Shown piece after piece: positions 26,363 through 34,128 of a DNA stretch of 64,000 nucleotides. The stretch's first letter is position 1. Each line of letters starts with the position of its first letter. Source of the DNA: CAYWTS01 sp964461265 (GTDB lineage Bacteria > Bacteroidota > Ignavibacteria > Tepidaquicellales > OLB5); NCBI GenBank assembly GCA_964461265.1, contig CAYWTS010000008.1:1-64000 (forward strand), written 5' to 3'. The notes beneath the pieces were generated by a model. It was not told the DNA's origin. It did no database searches and worked only from the letters and a program-made list of their open reading frames with translations. The translations under genes were made by a program, and so were the position numbers.

Positions 26363-27297
26363 TTACCCTTGTGAACCTCTTCGACTATAAAGGTTGGACG
26401 TTTTCTTGTTTCATCAAAATTCCGCCAAAGATATTCACCCACAATACCTATGCTTAAGAGAATCAGTCCGCCTATTACAAGAACTGCAACCATTAAAGAA
26501 GGGATGCCAAGTATCGGTGAATTATTGACTATCTTGCGGATAATTAAAATTATAGCAAGTAAAAATCCTATAAACGAAACACTCATACCAAAAAGTGAGG
26601 CAAGTCTGAGCGGTCTGCCGGAGAACCCGAAGAACGTGTCGAATGCAAGCTTAAACTTCTTAAAGAACGTCCATTTCGAACGGCCGTATGAACGCTCCTG
26701 CCTGTGGTAATGAACATAACGCTGTTTAAATCCAAGCCATATTATCTGTGCCGTCAGGTGGGAGTTTTTCTCATCCATATTTATTATTGTTTCGGTCTGC
26801 TGGCGGTTGATAAGAAAACAATCGAAGCCCTTATCGGGATACTCGGGCAGTATAAACGTTCTGAAAATCTTATAGAAAAAAGACGAGTAGATTTTAGAAA
26901 CAATCGGGTCCTGCCTGCCGGAACGGACTCCGCAAACAATATCTGTTTTATTCCCCTTTATCCATTCATCATACATCTGCGGAATTAGTTCGGGCGGGTC
27001 CTGCAGGTCGGCTGCAAGATAGGTAACCGCATCACCTGTTGAATAGTTCATACCCGCAAGTATTGCAACATAGGAACCGAAGTTCTTAGATAGCTTAACA
27101 AGAACAATCTTCGGGTCTTTAGCCCGAAGCTGTTTCATTACGCTATATGAACCATCTTTTGAGCCGTCATCAACAATTACAATTTCATAATCGAACTTTG
27201 ATGAATTTTCATCAAGGACTTTTTTAAGCTCCGTATATGTGTCATTAAGCGATTTCTCGTTGTAATAAACGGGTATTATTATTGAAATCTTATCCAA
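26359..27297 (-). CDS. Glycosyltransferase family 2 (DPM1/ArnC-like) with two membrane helices
   Basis: 312 residues. GT-A fold: SIIIPVYYNEKSL, EIVIVDDGSKDGS, LSKNFGSYVAILAGM, YLAADLQDPPELIPQ (the D-x-D-type donor motif), then YGRSKWTFFKKFKLAFD. Two hydrophobic helices near 230-255 and 265-290 anchor it in the membrane. This architecture matches polyprenyl-phosphate glycosyltransferases such as ArnC, GtrB or DPM1 that make a lipid-linked sugar donor. First gene of the leftward cluster segment, overlapping GT9 by 4 bp. Confidence 0.9.
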   Translation of the reverse strand: MDKISIIIPVYYNEKSLNDTYTELKKVLDENSSKFDYEIVIVDDGSKDGSYSVMKQLRAKDPKIVLVKLSKNFGSYVAILAGMNYSTGDAVTYLAADLQDPPELIPQMYDEWIKGNKTDIVCGVRSGRQDPIVSKIYSSFFYKIFRTFILPEYPDKGFDCFLINRQQTETIINMDEKNSHLTAQIIWLGFKQRYVHYHRQERSYGRSKWTFFKKFKLAFDTFFGFSGRPLRLASLFGMSVSFIGFLLAIILIIRKIVNNSPILGIPSLMVAVLVIGGLILLSIGIVGEYLWRNFDETRKRPTFIVEEVHKGK

Positions 27298-27360
27298 AAT
27301 GTAAAAAAATTGCTTTATAATTGTTCATAATATCAAAATTTTTAAAGAGTTAAAATCTAA

Positions 27361-28842
27361 TTAGAATTGCGATTTTTTAAACAGCATGGTTACATTCCCT
27401 ACAACAAACACAATTATCACCCCAAAAAACGTAAACCATGTAAGGTTCAGTGCGGGCATAATTTTAAACTGCGGCAGAAGGAAAAGAAGCGTAAGCGTTA
27501 CTATTGAGAATGTATAAGATATTACAGCATCAACTAATCTTGCCTTGCTGAACACAATCCCTAGTAAAAACACGCCAAGCAAGCCGCCGTATATCATTGA
27601 TTGTATCTTGAGTGCATAGTCAACAGCCGGATTTGTTTCATCCTGAAACAGCAATCCTGTGCCAATAATTACAATTCCCCAAAACAGTGTGGCAAGTCTT
27701 GATAGCTTTAATTCATTTTCCTGTGTTCTATTTTGTTTCTTGAACAGGTCTAGTACTGTAGAAGAAGCAAGCGAGTTGAATGCCGCCGAAAGCGTTGACA
27801 TGGATGCTGCAAGCAATCCCGCAACCACTAGCCCCGAAATACCAACCGGCAGACTTTCTATCATAAACTTGGGAAATATTTCATCGGGCTTCTTCAGGAA
27901 ATATTCACCTATTTTCAGGGTTTTATAATCGGCTCCCTGGTAAAGTGCATATAACATCACACCAATAACCAGAAATATTGCAAACTGAACCAGCACAATA
28001 ACACCGCTTCCTATCAATGCTTTTTGTGAAGATTTTTTATCCTCACAGGTTAAAAGTCTTTGGACAATAAGCTGGTCTGTACCGTGCGAAGCCATTGATA
28101 AAAACGCTCCGCCTATTATTCCCCCAAGAAAATTATAAGGACCGGTAAAAAACTTTCCGAACGATTCGAAGGAAAAATTGAATATCTGGAACTTATCTTT
28201 GGGTGAGGCTAATGCTGTTACATCACTCCATCCGTTGGGAAGCAGGTTATATATCACAACCATCGAGGCAATTGCACCGAAAATATAAATAAACATTTGA
28301 ACTACATCCGTCCATATAACTGCCTTTATTCCACCGACGTATGAATAAACCAGCGTTATTGCTCCGACAATTACAATACATTCAAGATATCCGAGCCCGG
28401 TAATAAACTTAATTGGAATTGCCGTTGTAAAAAGCCTGACTCCATCGGCAAAAATCCTTAATATTATGAATGTTACCGAGGCATACTTTCTCATTGGTTC
28501 GCCATACCTGTGGCCCAGAAAATGATATGCAGTTTCCATATCACCTTTGTAATACCGCGGTATGAACACTGCAGCAACAACAATTCTTCCCAGCAGGTAA
28601 CCCATTGCAAGCTGGAGGAAGTTCATATTGGTGATGTATGCAAGTCCCGGTATGCTGATAAACGTGAGTGTGCTTGTCTCGGTTGCAACCACCGAAAAGC
28701 ATGCCGCCCACCAGGGGATATTTTTAGAGCCGAGAAAGTAATCCTTTGTGGATTTCTGCTTGCCGGATGTAATTATCCCGAACAGTGCAACACCAAGAAG
28801 GTAAACGATGACGATAATGTAATCGGTGGAGGAAAAATACAT
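27361..28842 (-). CDS. Sodium:solute symporter (SSS family)
   Basis: 493 residues with about 13 membrane helices in the LeuT-fold SSS pattern. Signature blocks: SGKQKSTKDYFLGSKNIPWW near 26, ETSTLTFISIPG, YSYVGGIKAVIWTDVVQ near 165-180 (SSS signature), and the SAAFNSLASS segment near 355. It would use the sodium gradient to import a sugar, amino acid or carboxylate; the substrate cannot be predicted. It follows the GT2 gene in the same orientation, but is likely an independent unit. Confidence 0.9.
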   Translation of the reverse strand: MYFSSTDYIIVIVYLLGVALFGIITSGKQKSTKDYFLGSKNIPWWAACFSVVATETSTLTFISIPGLAYITNMNFLQLAMGYLLGRIVVAAVFIPRYYKGDMETAYHFLGHRYGEPMRKYASVTFIILRIFADGVRLFTTAIPIKFITGLGYLECIVIVGAITLVYSYVGGIKAVIWTDVVQMFIYIFGAIASMVVIYNLLPNGWSDVTALASPKDKFQIFNFSFESFGKFFTGPYNFLGGIIGGAFLSMASHGTDQLIVQRLLTCEDKKSSQKALIGSGVIVLVQFAIFLVIGVMLYALYQGADYKTLKIGEYFLKKPDEIFPKFMIESLPVGISGLVVAGLLAASMSTLSAAFNSLASSTVLDLFKKQNRTQENELKLSRLATLFWGIVIIGTGLLFQDETNPAVDYALKIQSMIYGGLLGVFLLGIVFSKARLVDAVISYTFSIVTLTLLFLLPQFKIMPALNLTWFTFFGVIIVFVVGNVTMLFKKSQF

Positions 28843-28935
28843 TCACAAAAATACTTAATGAAGTGGAGAAAAGAAAAATGTAAAAATGCAGGTATGTAGT
28901 TATGTAAAGGTGTAAAATTATCTATTAAAGCACAC

Positions 28936-29075
28936 TTGTAAGCATAAGTTTATTCCCGTTTTGCGTGATTTAGCCAAAGTAACAGGGTAAGAACAATAAA
29001 CATATGCTATTTCTTTGTTTGATTATATAACTTGCTTTTTCTCATTAAATAGTTGTTCCCCGAATGTGCTTACAA
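28936..29075. repeat. Nested inverted repeats in a 396-bp intergenic region
   Basis: AGCATAAGTTTATT (28941-28954) is matched by AATAAACATATGCT (28995-29008) with one mismatch, and TTGTAAGCA (28936-28944) is matched exactly by TGCTTACAA at 29067-29075. The arms share bases, so two alternative pairings are possible. The region between 28843 and 29238 has no credible gene; besides these arms it holds a terminator and a GC-rich palindrome. Confidence 0.4.
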
Positions 29076-29111
29076 AAATAACCTACTTGCATTTAACACA
29101 AAACCCAAAAA

Positions 29112-29138
29112 CAAAAAAAGCCCGTATTTCTACGAAGC
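29112..29138 (-). terminator. Intrinsic terminator of the lipoprotein/barrel pair
   Basis: On the minus strand GCTTCGTA-GAAA-TACGGGC (one bulged T) is followed by seven T. It lies 101 bp after the stop of the leftward lipoprotein gene and resembles the terminators at 30568-30591 and 31299-31322. Confidence 0.6.
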
Positions 29139-29155
29139 TTTCACGGTCTGTTATA

Positions 29156-29211
29156 ACCCACCCCGTATGATTCGCTTACCAGCGAATCATACACCCCTCC
29201 GGCGAGGGGAC
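29156..29211. repeat. Modular palindromic repeat
   Basis: CCCACCCCGT, then a perfect 9-bp hairpin ATGATTCGC-TTACCA-GCGAATCAT (29167-29190), then ACACCCCTCCGGCGAGGGG. The outer parts are nearly identical to the element at 31340-31396, whereas the central hairpin differs completely. Confidence 0.7.
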
Positions 29212-29238
29212 TTATTTATTCTTACCTTTACGTTTTCA

Positions 29239-29649
29239 CTAATTCACTGTCACGCTTTTCTTCAGCCACATACCGTCTGGCTGCTGTACACTTATTTCGA
29301 ATACTCCGCTTAAAAGCGGGTAAACACGATACTGCTGGCCGTTCAGATAAACCTGTGAACCGGGGCACCCCTTGCGGTAGGCAACGTTGTGGATACCCCA
29401 TACTGCAAGCTGCAGCGAATGGTCTTCCTTAACCGACTGGAAATGATGAAACCAGTAACAGGTATCGTTGCCAATATAACCGTAAAGCTTTATTACAAGT
29501 GTATCGTTTGTGGTTAATGATGTGGGTACGTTTACGCTGTCTATCTGTATCCTGAACAAGACCGGTACAGGGTCCCATAAAAAGCACGAAGAAAATATTA
29601 TCGCGGTAAAAATGAATACTAACGGCATGTATTTATTAATTCTTTTCAT
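29239..29649 (-). CDS. Small lipoprotein, unknown function
   Basis: 136 residues. Signal segment 8-20 ends in a lipobox-like IFSSC with Cys22, so it is probably lipid-anchored to the periplasmic face of a membrane. The rest is beta-rich with regular hydrophobic strands (VPTSLTTNDTLVIKLYGYIG, QYRVYPLLSGVFEISV), suggesting an Ig-like or beta-sandwich fold. No family recognised. Its start overlaps the stop of the barrel gene upstream by 4 bp, so the two proteins may work together. Confidence 0.65.
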   Translation of the reverse strand: MKRINKYMPLVFIFTAIIFSSCFLWDPVPVLFRIQIDSVNVPTSLTTNDTLVIKLYGYIGNDTCYWFHHFQSVKEDHSLQLAVWGIHNVAYRKGCPGSQVYLNGQQYRVYPLLSGVFEISVQQPDGMWLKKSVTVN

Positions 29650-30308
29650 TTTGTCTTTGATAATACTTCAAGGCCAATTCTTATTCCCCAATCGTAGTTT
29701 TTTACATATCCATTGGGTTTATCAATCACTCCTGTAAAATCAGGATTATAAAAAAATTCTGCGAGCACACGCCCCTGTTTTATCAAAAAAGAAACGCCTC
29801 CTGCCAGCGCAAGTCCGAAAGAGGTTACATTTGCATTCTCGTATGCTCCGGCAAAATCTATGTCATATTCTTTGCTTAGCCTTAAATCAATCCTTGGTCC
29901 TGCAGAAATGTATACACCGAATGCTTTTCTTTCCGATTCTATCCTGAATTTTTCTGCCAGCACCAGCGAAAAATATTTAATTCTCACTTCCACTTCTTCG
30001 GTACCGGTTACGTTACCGTACATATCCTTGGTATCATACTTAAAATCGGCTCCTTTACGCGTATACCAGATATCAAAAGTTGTGCTGATATATTTTGTAC
30101 TCAGGAACTCACCAAATACCCCGATATTGAAGAACGGAACGCTCCCGGGCGGACACTTATACATATTATCAAGGTACGGTTCTGAGTATTTCCACGTCTG
30201 GTTAGCTACCGATATTCCTGTTTTTATTCCAATTCCTTTAAATATTTGAGACTCCGATGAACCCACCATTACAATTAACAATATTATGAGTATACTCTTT
30301 ATTTTCAT
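29646..30308 (-). CDS. Outer-membrane beta-barrel protein (PorT-like)
   Basis: 220 residues. A signal peptide (1-20, ending SSESQ) is followed by alternating strands ending in glycine turns (GIGIKTGISVANQTW, STTFDIWYTRKGADF, YFSLVLAEKFRI, GLALAGGVSFLI) and a final WGIRIGLEVLS strand. This fits the 8- to 10-stranded outer-membrane barrel families of Bacteroidota (OMP_b-brl_2/PorT). Paired with a lipoprotein by a 4-bp overlap. Role unknown. Confidence 0.75.
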   Translation of the reverse strand: MKIKSILIILLIVMVGSSESQIFKGIGIKTGISVANQTWKYSEPYLDNMYKCPPGSVPFFNIGVFGEFLSTKYISTTFDIWYTRKGADFKYDTKDMYGNVTGTEEVEVRIKYFSLVLAEKFRIESERKAFGVYISAGPRIDLRLSKEYDIDFAGAYENANVTSFGLALAGGVSFLIKQGRVLAEFFYNPDFTGVIDKPNGYVKNYDWGIRIGLEVLSKTK

Positions 30309-30436
30309 GACACGTTTAGTACAGTACGTCTGGACTTGCTTACGGGTATCCGGTTATGCCGGGATGTTTCAAAAATACAACGATTTCTTAAGAATCTAAA
30401 CCCACAAAAAGCAAAAAAGCCCGTTAATAAACGAGC

Positions 30437-30536
30437 NNNNNNNNNNNNNNNNNNNNNNNNNNNNNNNNNNNNNNNNNNNNNNNNNNNNNNNNNNNNNNNN
30501 NNNNNNNNNNNNNNNNNNNNNNNNNNNNNNNNNNNN
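30437..30536. other. Assembly gap 2 (100 N), probably artificial
   Basis: Exactly 100 N with the same 55-mer at both edges. Likely a spurious gap, so no gene should be assumed missing at this point. Confidence 0.9.
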
Positions 30537-30567
30537 GATTTCTTAAGAATCTAAACCCACAAAAAGC

Positions 30568-30591
30568 AAAAAAGCCCGTTAATAAACGAGC
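30568..30591 (-). terminator. Intrinsic terminator after hepT
   Basis: On the minus strand GCTCGTT-TATT-AACGGGC (one G-U pair) is followed by six T. It lies 31 bp after the hepT stop. The same 24 bases occur at 31299-31322 before the module. Confidence 0.75.
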
Positions 30592-30621
30592 TTGCTCTTA
30601 TCATAATATTCGGTTTGAATA

Positions 30622-30951
30622 TTAAAAAGTTATTTTACTGATTTTGTTTTTTAAGTCGGGTATATCTTTCTCAATAACCTTCCAAGCTAATTCAAGGTCT
30701 ATCCCAAAATAACTGTGAATTAACACATCCCTTAATCCCGCCATTTTTTTCCATTCAATCTCCGGATGTGATTTTCTAAATTCTTCAGGCAGATTCTTGG
30801 CTGCTTCACCTATTATTTCCAATCGCCTGAAGACCTTATCCTGAATATCGTGGCTGGATAGGAACTCCTCTTTAGCAATTTCATGTGTATAGGTTTCTAT
30901 TAGTTTAATGCTCTCTATAATATGCTCTATAAAAATACTTATATCACGCAT
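30622..30951 (-). CDS. hepT: HepT-like HEPN toxin (DUF86)
   Basis: 109 residues from ATG at 30951. HEPN RNase toxin of a MntA-HepT (type VII) toxin-antitoxin module. The active site RX4HXY is complete: Arg74, His79 and Tyr81 in RDVLIHSY. In characterised modules the partner nucleotidyltransferase adds AMP to this Tyr and silences the toxin. An upstream ATG would add eight residues (KRTRNYY), but MRDISIF matches the usual family start and overlaps the mntA stop by 8 bp (ATGCGTGA), a typical arrangement. Followed by a terminator. Confidence 0.9.
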   Translation of the reverse strand: MRDISIFIEHIIESIKLIETYTHEIAKEEFLSSHDIQDKVFRRLEIIGEAAKNLPEEFRKSHPEIEWKKMAGLRDVLIHSYFGIDLELAWKVIEKDIPDLKNKISKITF

Positions 30952-31228
30952 ATAATAATTCCTGGTCCTTTTCAATATATTTTTTCAGCTGCGGATGTAT
31001 AGAATTGTAAGTAATTACATCAACTTTTTTTTTAAATATCTCCTCCAGCTTTACTTTTAGGCCAGCAAGGTCAAGCAGTGATTTGCCTTCCTCAAATTGT
31101 ACTATAATATCTATATCACTGTCCTGGCTCTGCTCGCCCCGCGCAATAGAGCCAAACAGGGCTGCTTTAATTACCCCTTCTTTCTTCAATTCTTTTACAA
31201 GCAGTTCTTTTATTTCCTTTTTGCTCAA
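30944..31228 (-). CDS. mntA: MntA-like nucleotidyltransferase antitoxin
   Basis: 94 residues, a minimal nucleotidyltransferase. The catalytic signature GSX10DXD is exact: Gly26-Ser27, Asp38 and Asp40, with the third Asp at 70 in KVDVIT. The protein is expected to transfer AMP from ATP to the HepT tyrosine. It is the upstream gene of the pair and overlaps hepT. The module lies between the barrel operon and pnp and is flanked by two identical terminator sequences, so it may have been inserted as a unit. Confidence 0.9.
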   Translation of the reverse strand: MSKKEIKELLVKELKKEGVIKAALFGSIARGEQSQDSDIDIIVQFEEGKSLLDLAGLKVKLEEIFKKKVDVITYNSIHPQLKKYIEKDQELLYA

Positions 31229-31298
31229 CGATCTATTTTTTTTAATGTTAATATAATTAAGTTTGTTCTAACTTATTATTGCATAAAATCCCCTCAAA

Positions 31299-31322
31299 AA
31301 AAAAGCCCGTTAATAAACGAGC
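31299..31322 (-). terminator. Terminator downstream of the pnp operon
   Basis: Minus strand GCTCGTT-TATT-AACGGGC followed by nine T (31304-31296). It lies 126 bp beyond the pnp stop and before mntA. The 24-bp core is identical to the hepT terminator at 30568-30591. Confidence 0.75.
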
Positions 31323-31339
31323 ACATATAATATTTAATT

Positions 31340-31396
31340 ACCCACCCCGTCCCGACCCCAAGCAATCGGGACGGAACACCCCTCCGGCGGAGGGGA
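31340..31396. repeat. Modular palindromic repeat
   Basis: CCCACCCCGT, then hairpin CGTCCCGA/TCGGGACG (31348-31373), then ACACCCCTCCGGCGGAGGGG with a perfect CCCCTCC/GGAGGGG stem (31379-31395). The flanking modules match 29156-29211; the central hairpin resembles 166-199. Confidence 0.7.
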
Positions 31397-31423
31397 TTTA
31401 TTAACCGTAATGCTATCCAGTTT

Positions 31424-31444
31424 TCTAACTTTTAACTTTTAACT
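31424..31444. repeat. Heptad repeat TNTAACT x3
   Basis: TCTAACT TTTAACT TTTAACT in tandem, 4 bp past the pnp stop codon. Related in period and sequence to the four heptads inside cysS (50906-50933). Confidence 0.5.
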
Positions 31445-31447
31445 GAC

Positions 31448-33619
31448 TCACCTTCTCCTATCCCTTCTGTCATCCCTGCGGTGTTCTTCCCTTCTTCCCG
31501 TACTGTGGCGTCTGGGTTTTTCCTCCCCTGCCACATAATCAGGCAGCAATACCCGCCTGCTCAGGCTAAGCTTGCCGCTTTCTTTATCTATCTCTAGAAG
31601 CTTTACCGTAACTTCTTCACCGCGTTTCAAAACATCCTCTACTTTATTTACTCTCCGGTTTTCAATCTGCGATATGTGAAGCAAACCCTCTTTGCCGGGA
31701 AGTATTTCAACAAATGCACCGAACTCCATAATACGCGTTATTTTACCTGTATAAATTTTACCAACTTCCGGAACCTCCACAATTTTTGCTATCATCGATT
31801 GTGCAATGGCTGCGGAGTCACCTGATACTGCCGCAATTGTAACAGTCCCGTCATCTTCAATATTAATTTCTGCACCGCTTTCCTGTATGATGTGCCTGAT
31901 AGTTTTGCCTCCGGGTCCTATCACAGCACCTATCAAATCAACAGGTATAGTCATGGTATACAGGTGCGGGGCATACTGTGATATTGATGGTCTTGGCTCC
32001 GGCATTGCCTCACGCATAATGTTTAATATGTGCATTCTGCCCTGTTTTGCCTGTTCAAGCGCAATCTGCATTATTTCGGCCGAAATACCTTTTATCTTTA
32101 TATCCATCTGGAACCCGGTAATACCATCTTGTGTGCCGCAGACCTTAAAATCCATATCACCGAAATGGTCTTCATTTCCAAGAATATCAGATAGAACTGC
32201 GTACTTATCACCTTCCTTTACAAGTCCCATTGCTATGCCTGCAACTGGCTTTTTAACAGGCACGCCCCCATCCATTAATGCGAGTGTCCCGGCACAAACA
32301 GTTGCCATAGATGACGAGCCGTTCGATTCAAGAATATCTGAAACAAGCCTGATAGTATAAGGGAAATCTTTCTCATCGGGCAGTATATTCTTCAAAGACC
32401 GCTCGGCAAGATGTCCGTGCCCAATTTCTCTTCTGCCGGGGCCTGTGAATCTTCCCGTTTCGCCTGTTGAAAACGGCGGAAAATTGTAATGCAGCAAAAA
32501 CCTTTTGTTAGGAACAGGCAGAAGCCCGTCCATAATCTGCTCATCGGTTACTGTGCCAAGCGTAAGTGTTGTCAAACTTTGTGTTTCACCCCTGGTAAAC
32601 AGTGCCGAGCCATGGGTTCTGGGCAGTACGCTTACTTCACATGTAATAGGACGTATGTCGGTGTACCCTCTGCCGTCAAGCCTGCGTGATTCATTTAATA
32701 TCATTTCACGCATATCGTCGTACTGCAGGTTGTGGTATATCTCTGCAATTTCTTTTTCCTTCTCCGGATATTTCTCTTTTAAGTTTTTCTGAAGGGAGTC
32801 GAATAATTCCTTGTTAACATTATGACGTTCGTCTTTCGTCATAATCTGCCTGTGGTGTTCTCTAATCTTTTCAGCACAAAATGCTTTTACGTCATTAAGC
32901 ATGTCTTCATTAACATCAACCGGCGGAACTTCCCTCTTTGGCTTACCGCATTCATTTCTTAATTCGGTCTGCAATGCACATAACCGTTTTATTGCTTCGT
33001 GAGCAAACATTATAGCATTCAGCACATCGTTTTCGGATACTTCCTTTGCTTCGCCTTCAACCATAACTATCGAATCCTCCGTTCCGCCAACAACCAAATC
33101 CATATCGCTGCCGCTTAACTGTGAATGCATAGGATTCAGCATAAACTCTCCGTTTATTCTGCCGACTCTTACCTGCCCGATGGGACCTTCAAACGGTATA
33201 TCCGAAATCATAAGCGCTGCAGATGATGCAACCGCACCAAGCACGTCGGCATCGTTTTCCTGGTCAGAAGACAAAATTGTACAAACCACCTGTGTTTCAC
33301 ATTTAAATGCTTCGGGAAACAGCGGCCTGATAGGTCTGTCGATTAAGCGAGCCGAAAGGACTTCCTTATCTGAGGGCTTGCCTTCTCGTTTTAAAAACCC
33401 TCCGGGAATTTTACCTGCTGCAGCAAGCCTTTCCCTGTATTCAACCTGCAGCGGGAAAAAATCCTGCCCTTCAACCGGTTCTTCTCTGGCAACAGCTGTT
33501 GCAAGCACTACGGTTTCCCCGTATGTAATAAGTACTGCTCCGTTAGCCTGTTTGGCTAGCTTGCCGGTTTCTAATTTCAGTATCTTACCGTTTATCTCTA
33601 TCTCTTTCGTTACTATCAT
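31448..33619 (-). CDS. pnp: Polyribonucleotide nucleotidyltransferase (PNPase)
   Basis: 723 residues, full length. Phosphorolytic 3'-5' exoribonuclease of the RNA degradosome-type machinery. Order: RNase PH domain 1 (ITYGETVVLATAVA, GGFLKREGKPSDKEVL), helical linker, RNase PH domain 2 (RRLDGRGYTDIRPITCE, then GDMDFKVCGTQDGITGFQ), KH domain (GAVIGPGGKTIRHI near 563), S1 domain (about 627-697) and an Arg-rich tail that may add RNA affinity. Last gene of the nusA operon; 222 bp after rpsO, as in E. coli where the pair is coregulated. Confidence 0.95.
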   Translation of the reverse strand: MIVTKEIEINGKILKLETGKLAKQANGAVLITYGETVVLATAVAREEPVEGQDFFPLQVEYRERLAAAGKIPGGFLKREGKPSDKEVLSARLIDRPIRPLFPEAFKCETQVVCTILSSDQENDADVLGAVASSAALMISDIPFEGPIGQVRVGRINGEFMLNPMHSQLSGSDMDLVVGGTEDSIVMVEGEAKEVSENDVLNAIMFAHEAIKRLCALQTELRNECGKPKREVPPVDVNEDMLNDVKAFCAEKIREHHRQIMTKDERHNVNKELFDSLQKNLKEKYPEKEKEIAEIYHNLQYDDMREMILNESRRLDGRGYTDIRPITCEVSVLPRTHGSALFTRGETQSLTTLTLGTVTDEQIMDGLLPVPNKRFLLHYNFPPFSTGETGRFTGPGRREIGHGHLAERSLKNILPDEKDFPYTIRLVSDILESNGSSSMATVCAGTLALMDGGVPVKKPVAGIAMGLVKEGDKYAVLSDILGNEDHFGDMDFKVCGTQDGITGFQMDIKIKGISAEIMQIALEQAKQGRMHILNIMREAMPEPRPSISQYAPHLYTMTIPVDLIGAVIGPGGKTIRHIIQESGAEINIEDDGTVTIAAVSGDSAAIAQSMIAKIVEVPEVGKIYTGKITRIMEFGAFVEILPGKEGLLHISQIENRRVNKVEDVLKRGEEVTVKLLEIDKESGKLSLSRRVLLPDYVAGEEKPRRHSTGRREEHRRDDRRDRRR

Positions 33620-33649
33620 TTCTTTTGTTTTATTTTGTAAAATTACACA

Positions 33650-33800
33650 AACCGTTCCCGCCTGCGCGCAGACATTTCGGCGACTGGGGGCGAAAACGGG
33701 AAACTGCCCCGCAAGGGAGGTTTATACCACAGAGCTGTTTCGCTCTGATAGAGCTACTTTGTTGATCATTAATATATGCTACAGACATTTCGCTCCACTA
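33650..33800. repeat. Probable dispersed intergenic repeat between rpsO and pnp
   Basis: This GC-richer stretch in an AT-rich gap has internal symmetry: CTGCGCGCAG, TTCCCG paired with CGGGAA, AGAGC/GCTCT around 33737, and an 11-mer CAGACATTTCG present twice (33669-33679 and 33782-33792). No gene is credible. From memory, similar stretches are common repeats in related genomes; unverified. Confidence 0.4.
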
Positions 33801-33841
33801 AAAATATTTATTGTGATATTTTGCGTAACTTCTGTAATTTA

Positions 33842-34114
33842 TTATTTCCTCAGGTCCAGTTCTTTTACTATCTTTCTGTATCTTTCTACATCTTTATTTT
33901 CCAGATATCTTAAAAGTTTTCTGCGTTTGCCGACCATCTTCAACAAGCCAAGTCTTGAATGGTTATCTTTCTTATGCGTTCCAAAATGCTCTGCCTGAAG
34001 CTGGTTTATGCGTGCTGTTAGTATGGCAATCTGCACTTCCGGCTTTCCTGAATCTTTCGGGCTGCTGCCGTACTTGTTTAATATTTCATGCTTTTGTTCC
34101 CTGTTTAAAGACAT
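33842..34114 (-). CDS. rpsO: 30S ribosomal protein S15
   Basis: 90 residues, standard length. Binds 16S rRNA early in small-subunit assembly. The family pattern is complete: YGSSPKDSGKPEVQIAILTARI, LQAEHFGTHKKDNHSRLGLLKMVGKRRKLLRYL. Lies 14 bp after ribF in the nusA operon. The 222-bp downstream gap to pnp contains repeats but may also hold the S15 or PNPase autoregulatory structures known elsewhere; none is visible with confidence. Confidence 0.97.
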   Translation of the reverse strand: MSLNREQKHEILNKYGSSPKDSGKPEVQIAILTARINQLQAEHFGTHKKDNHSRLGLLKMVGKRRKLLRYLENKDVERYRKIVKELDLRK

Positions 34115-34128
34115 TTTATCTCCTTTGA

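Larger units (their letters stand above)
30382..30591. repeat. Identical 55-bp sequences on both sides of gap 2
   Basis: Bases 30382-30436 and 30537-30591 are the same 55 bases, and the 100 N lie exactly between them. This is what a scaffolder leaves when two contigs overlap by one k-mer (k=55) and are joined without merging. The real genome probably has one copy and no gap here. Each copy includes the terminator hairpin GCCCGTT-AATA-AACGAGC. Confidence 0.9.

Noticed and set aside
12084..27297. The whole cluster as a natural-product biosynthetic locus
   Set aside because: Only glycosyltransferases and sugar-modifying enzymes are present, with no synthase; surface polysaccharide is the simpler reading.
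30336..30554. Short frame running through the second N run
   Set aside because: Most of its codons are N and its edges are duplicated k-mer sequence.
31806..32360. Plus-strand open frame of 184 codons opposite pnp
   Set aside because: Shadow of the conserved PNPase frame.
33180..33998. Plus-strand open frame of about 270 codons across pnp and rpsO
   Set aside because: Runs antisense through two conserved genes and their spacer; Ser/Thr-rich shadow without family features.
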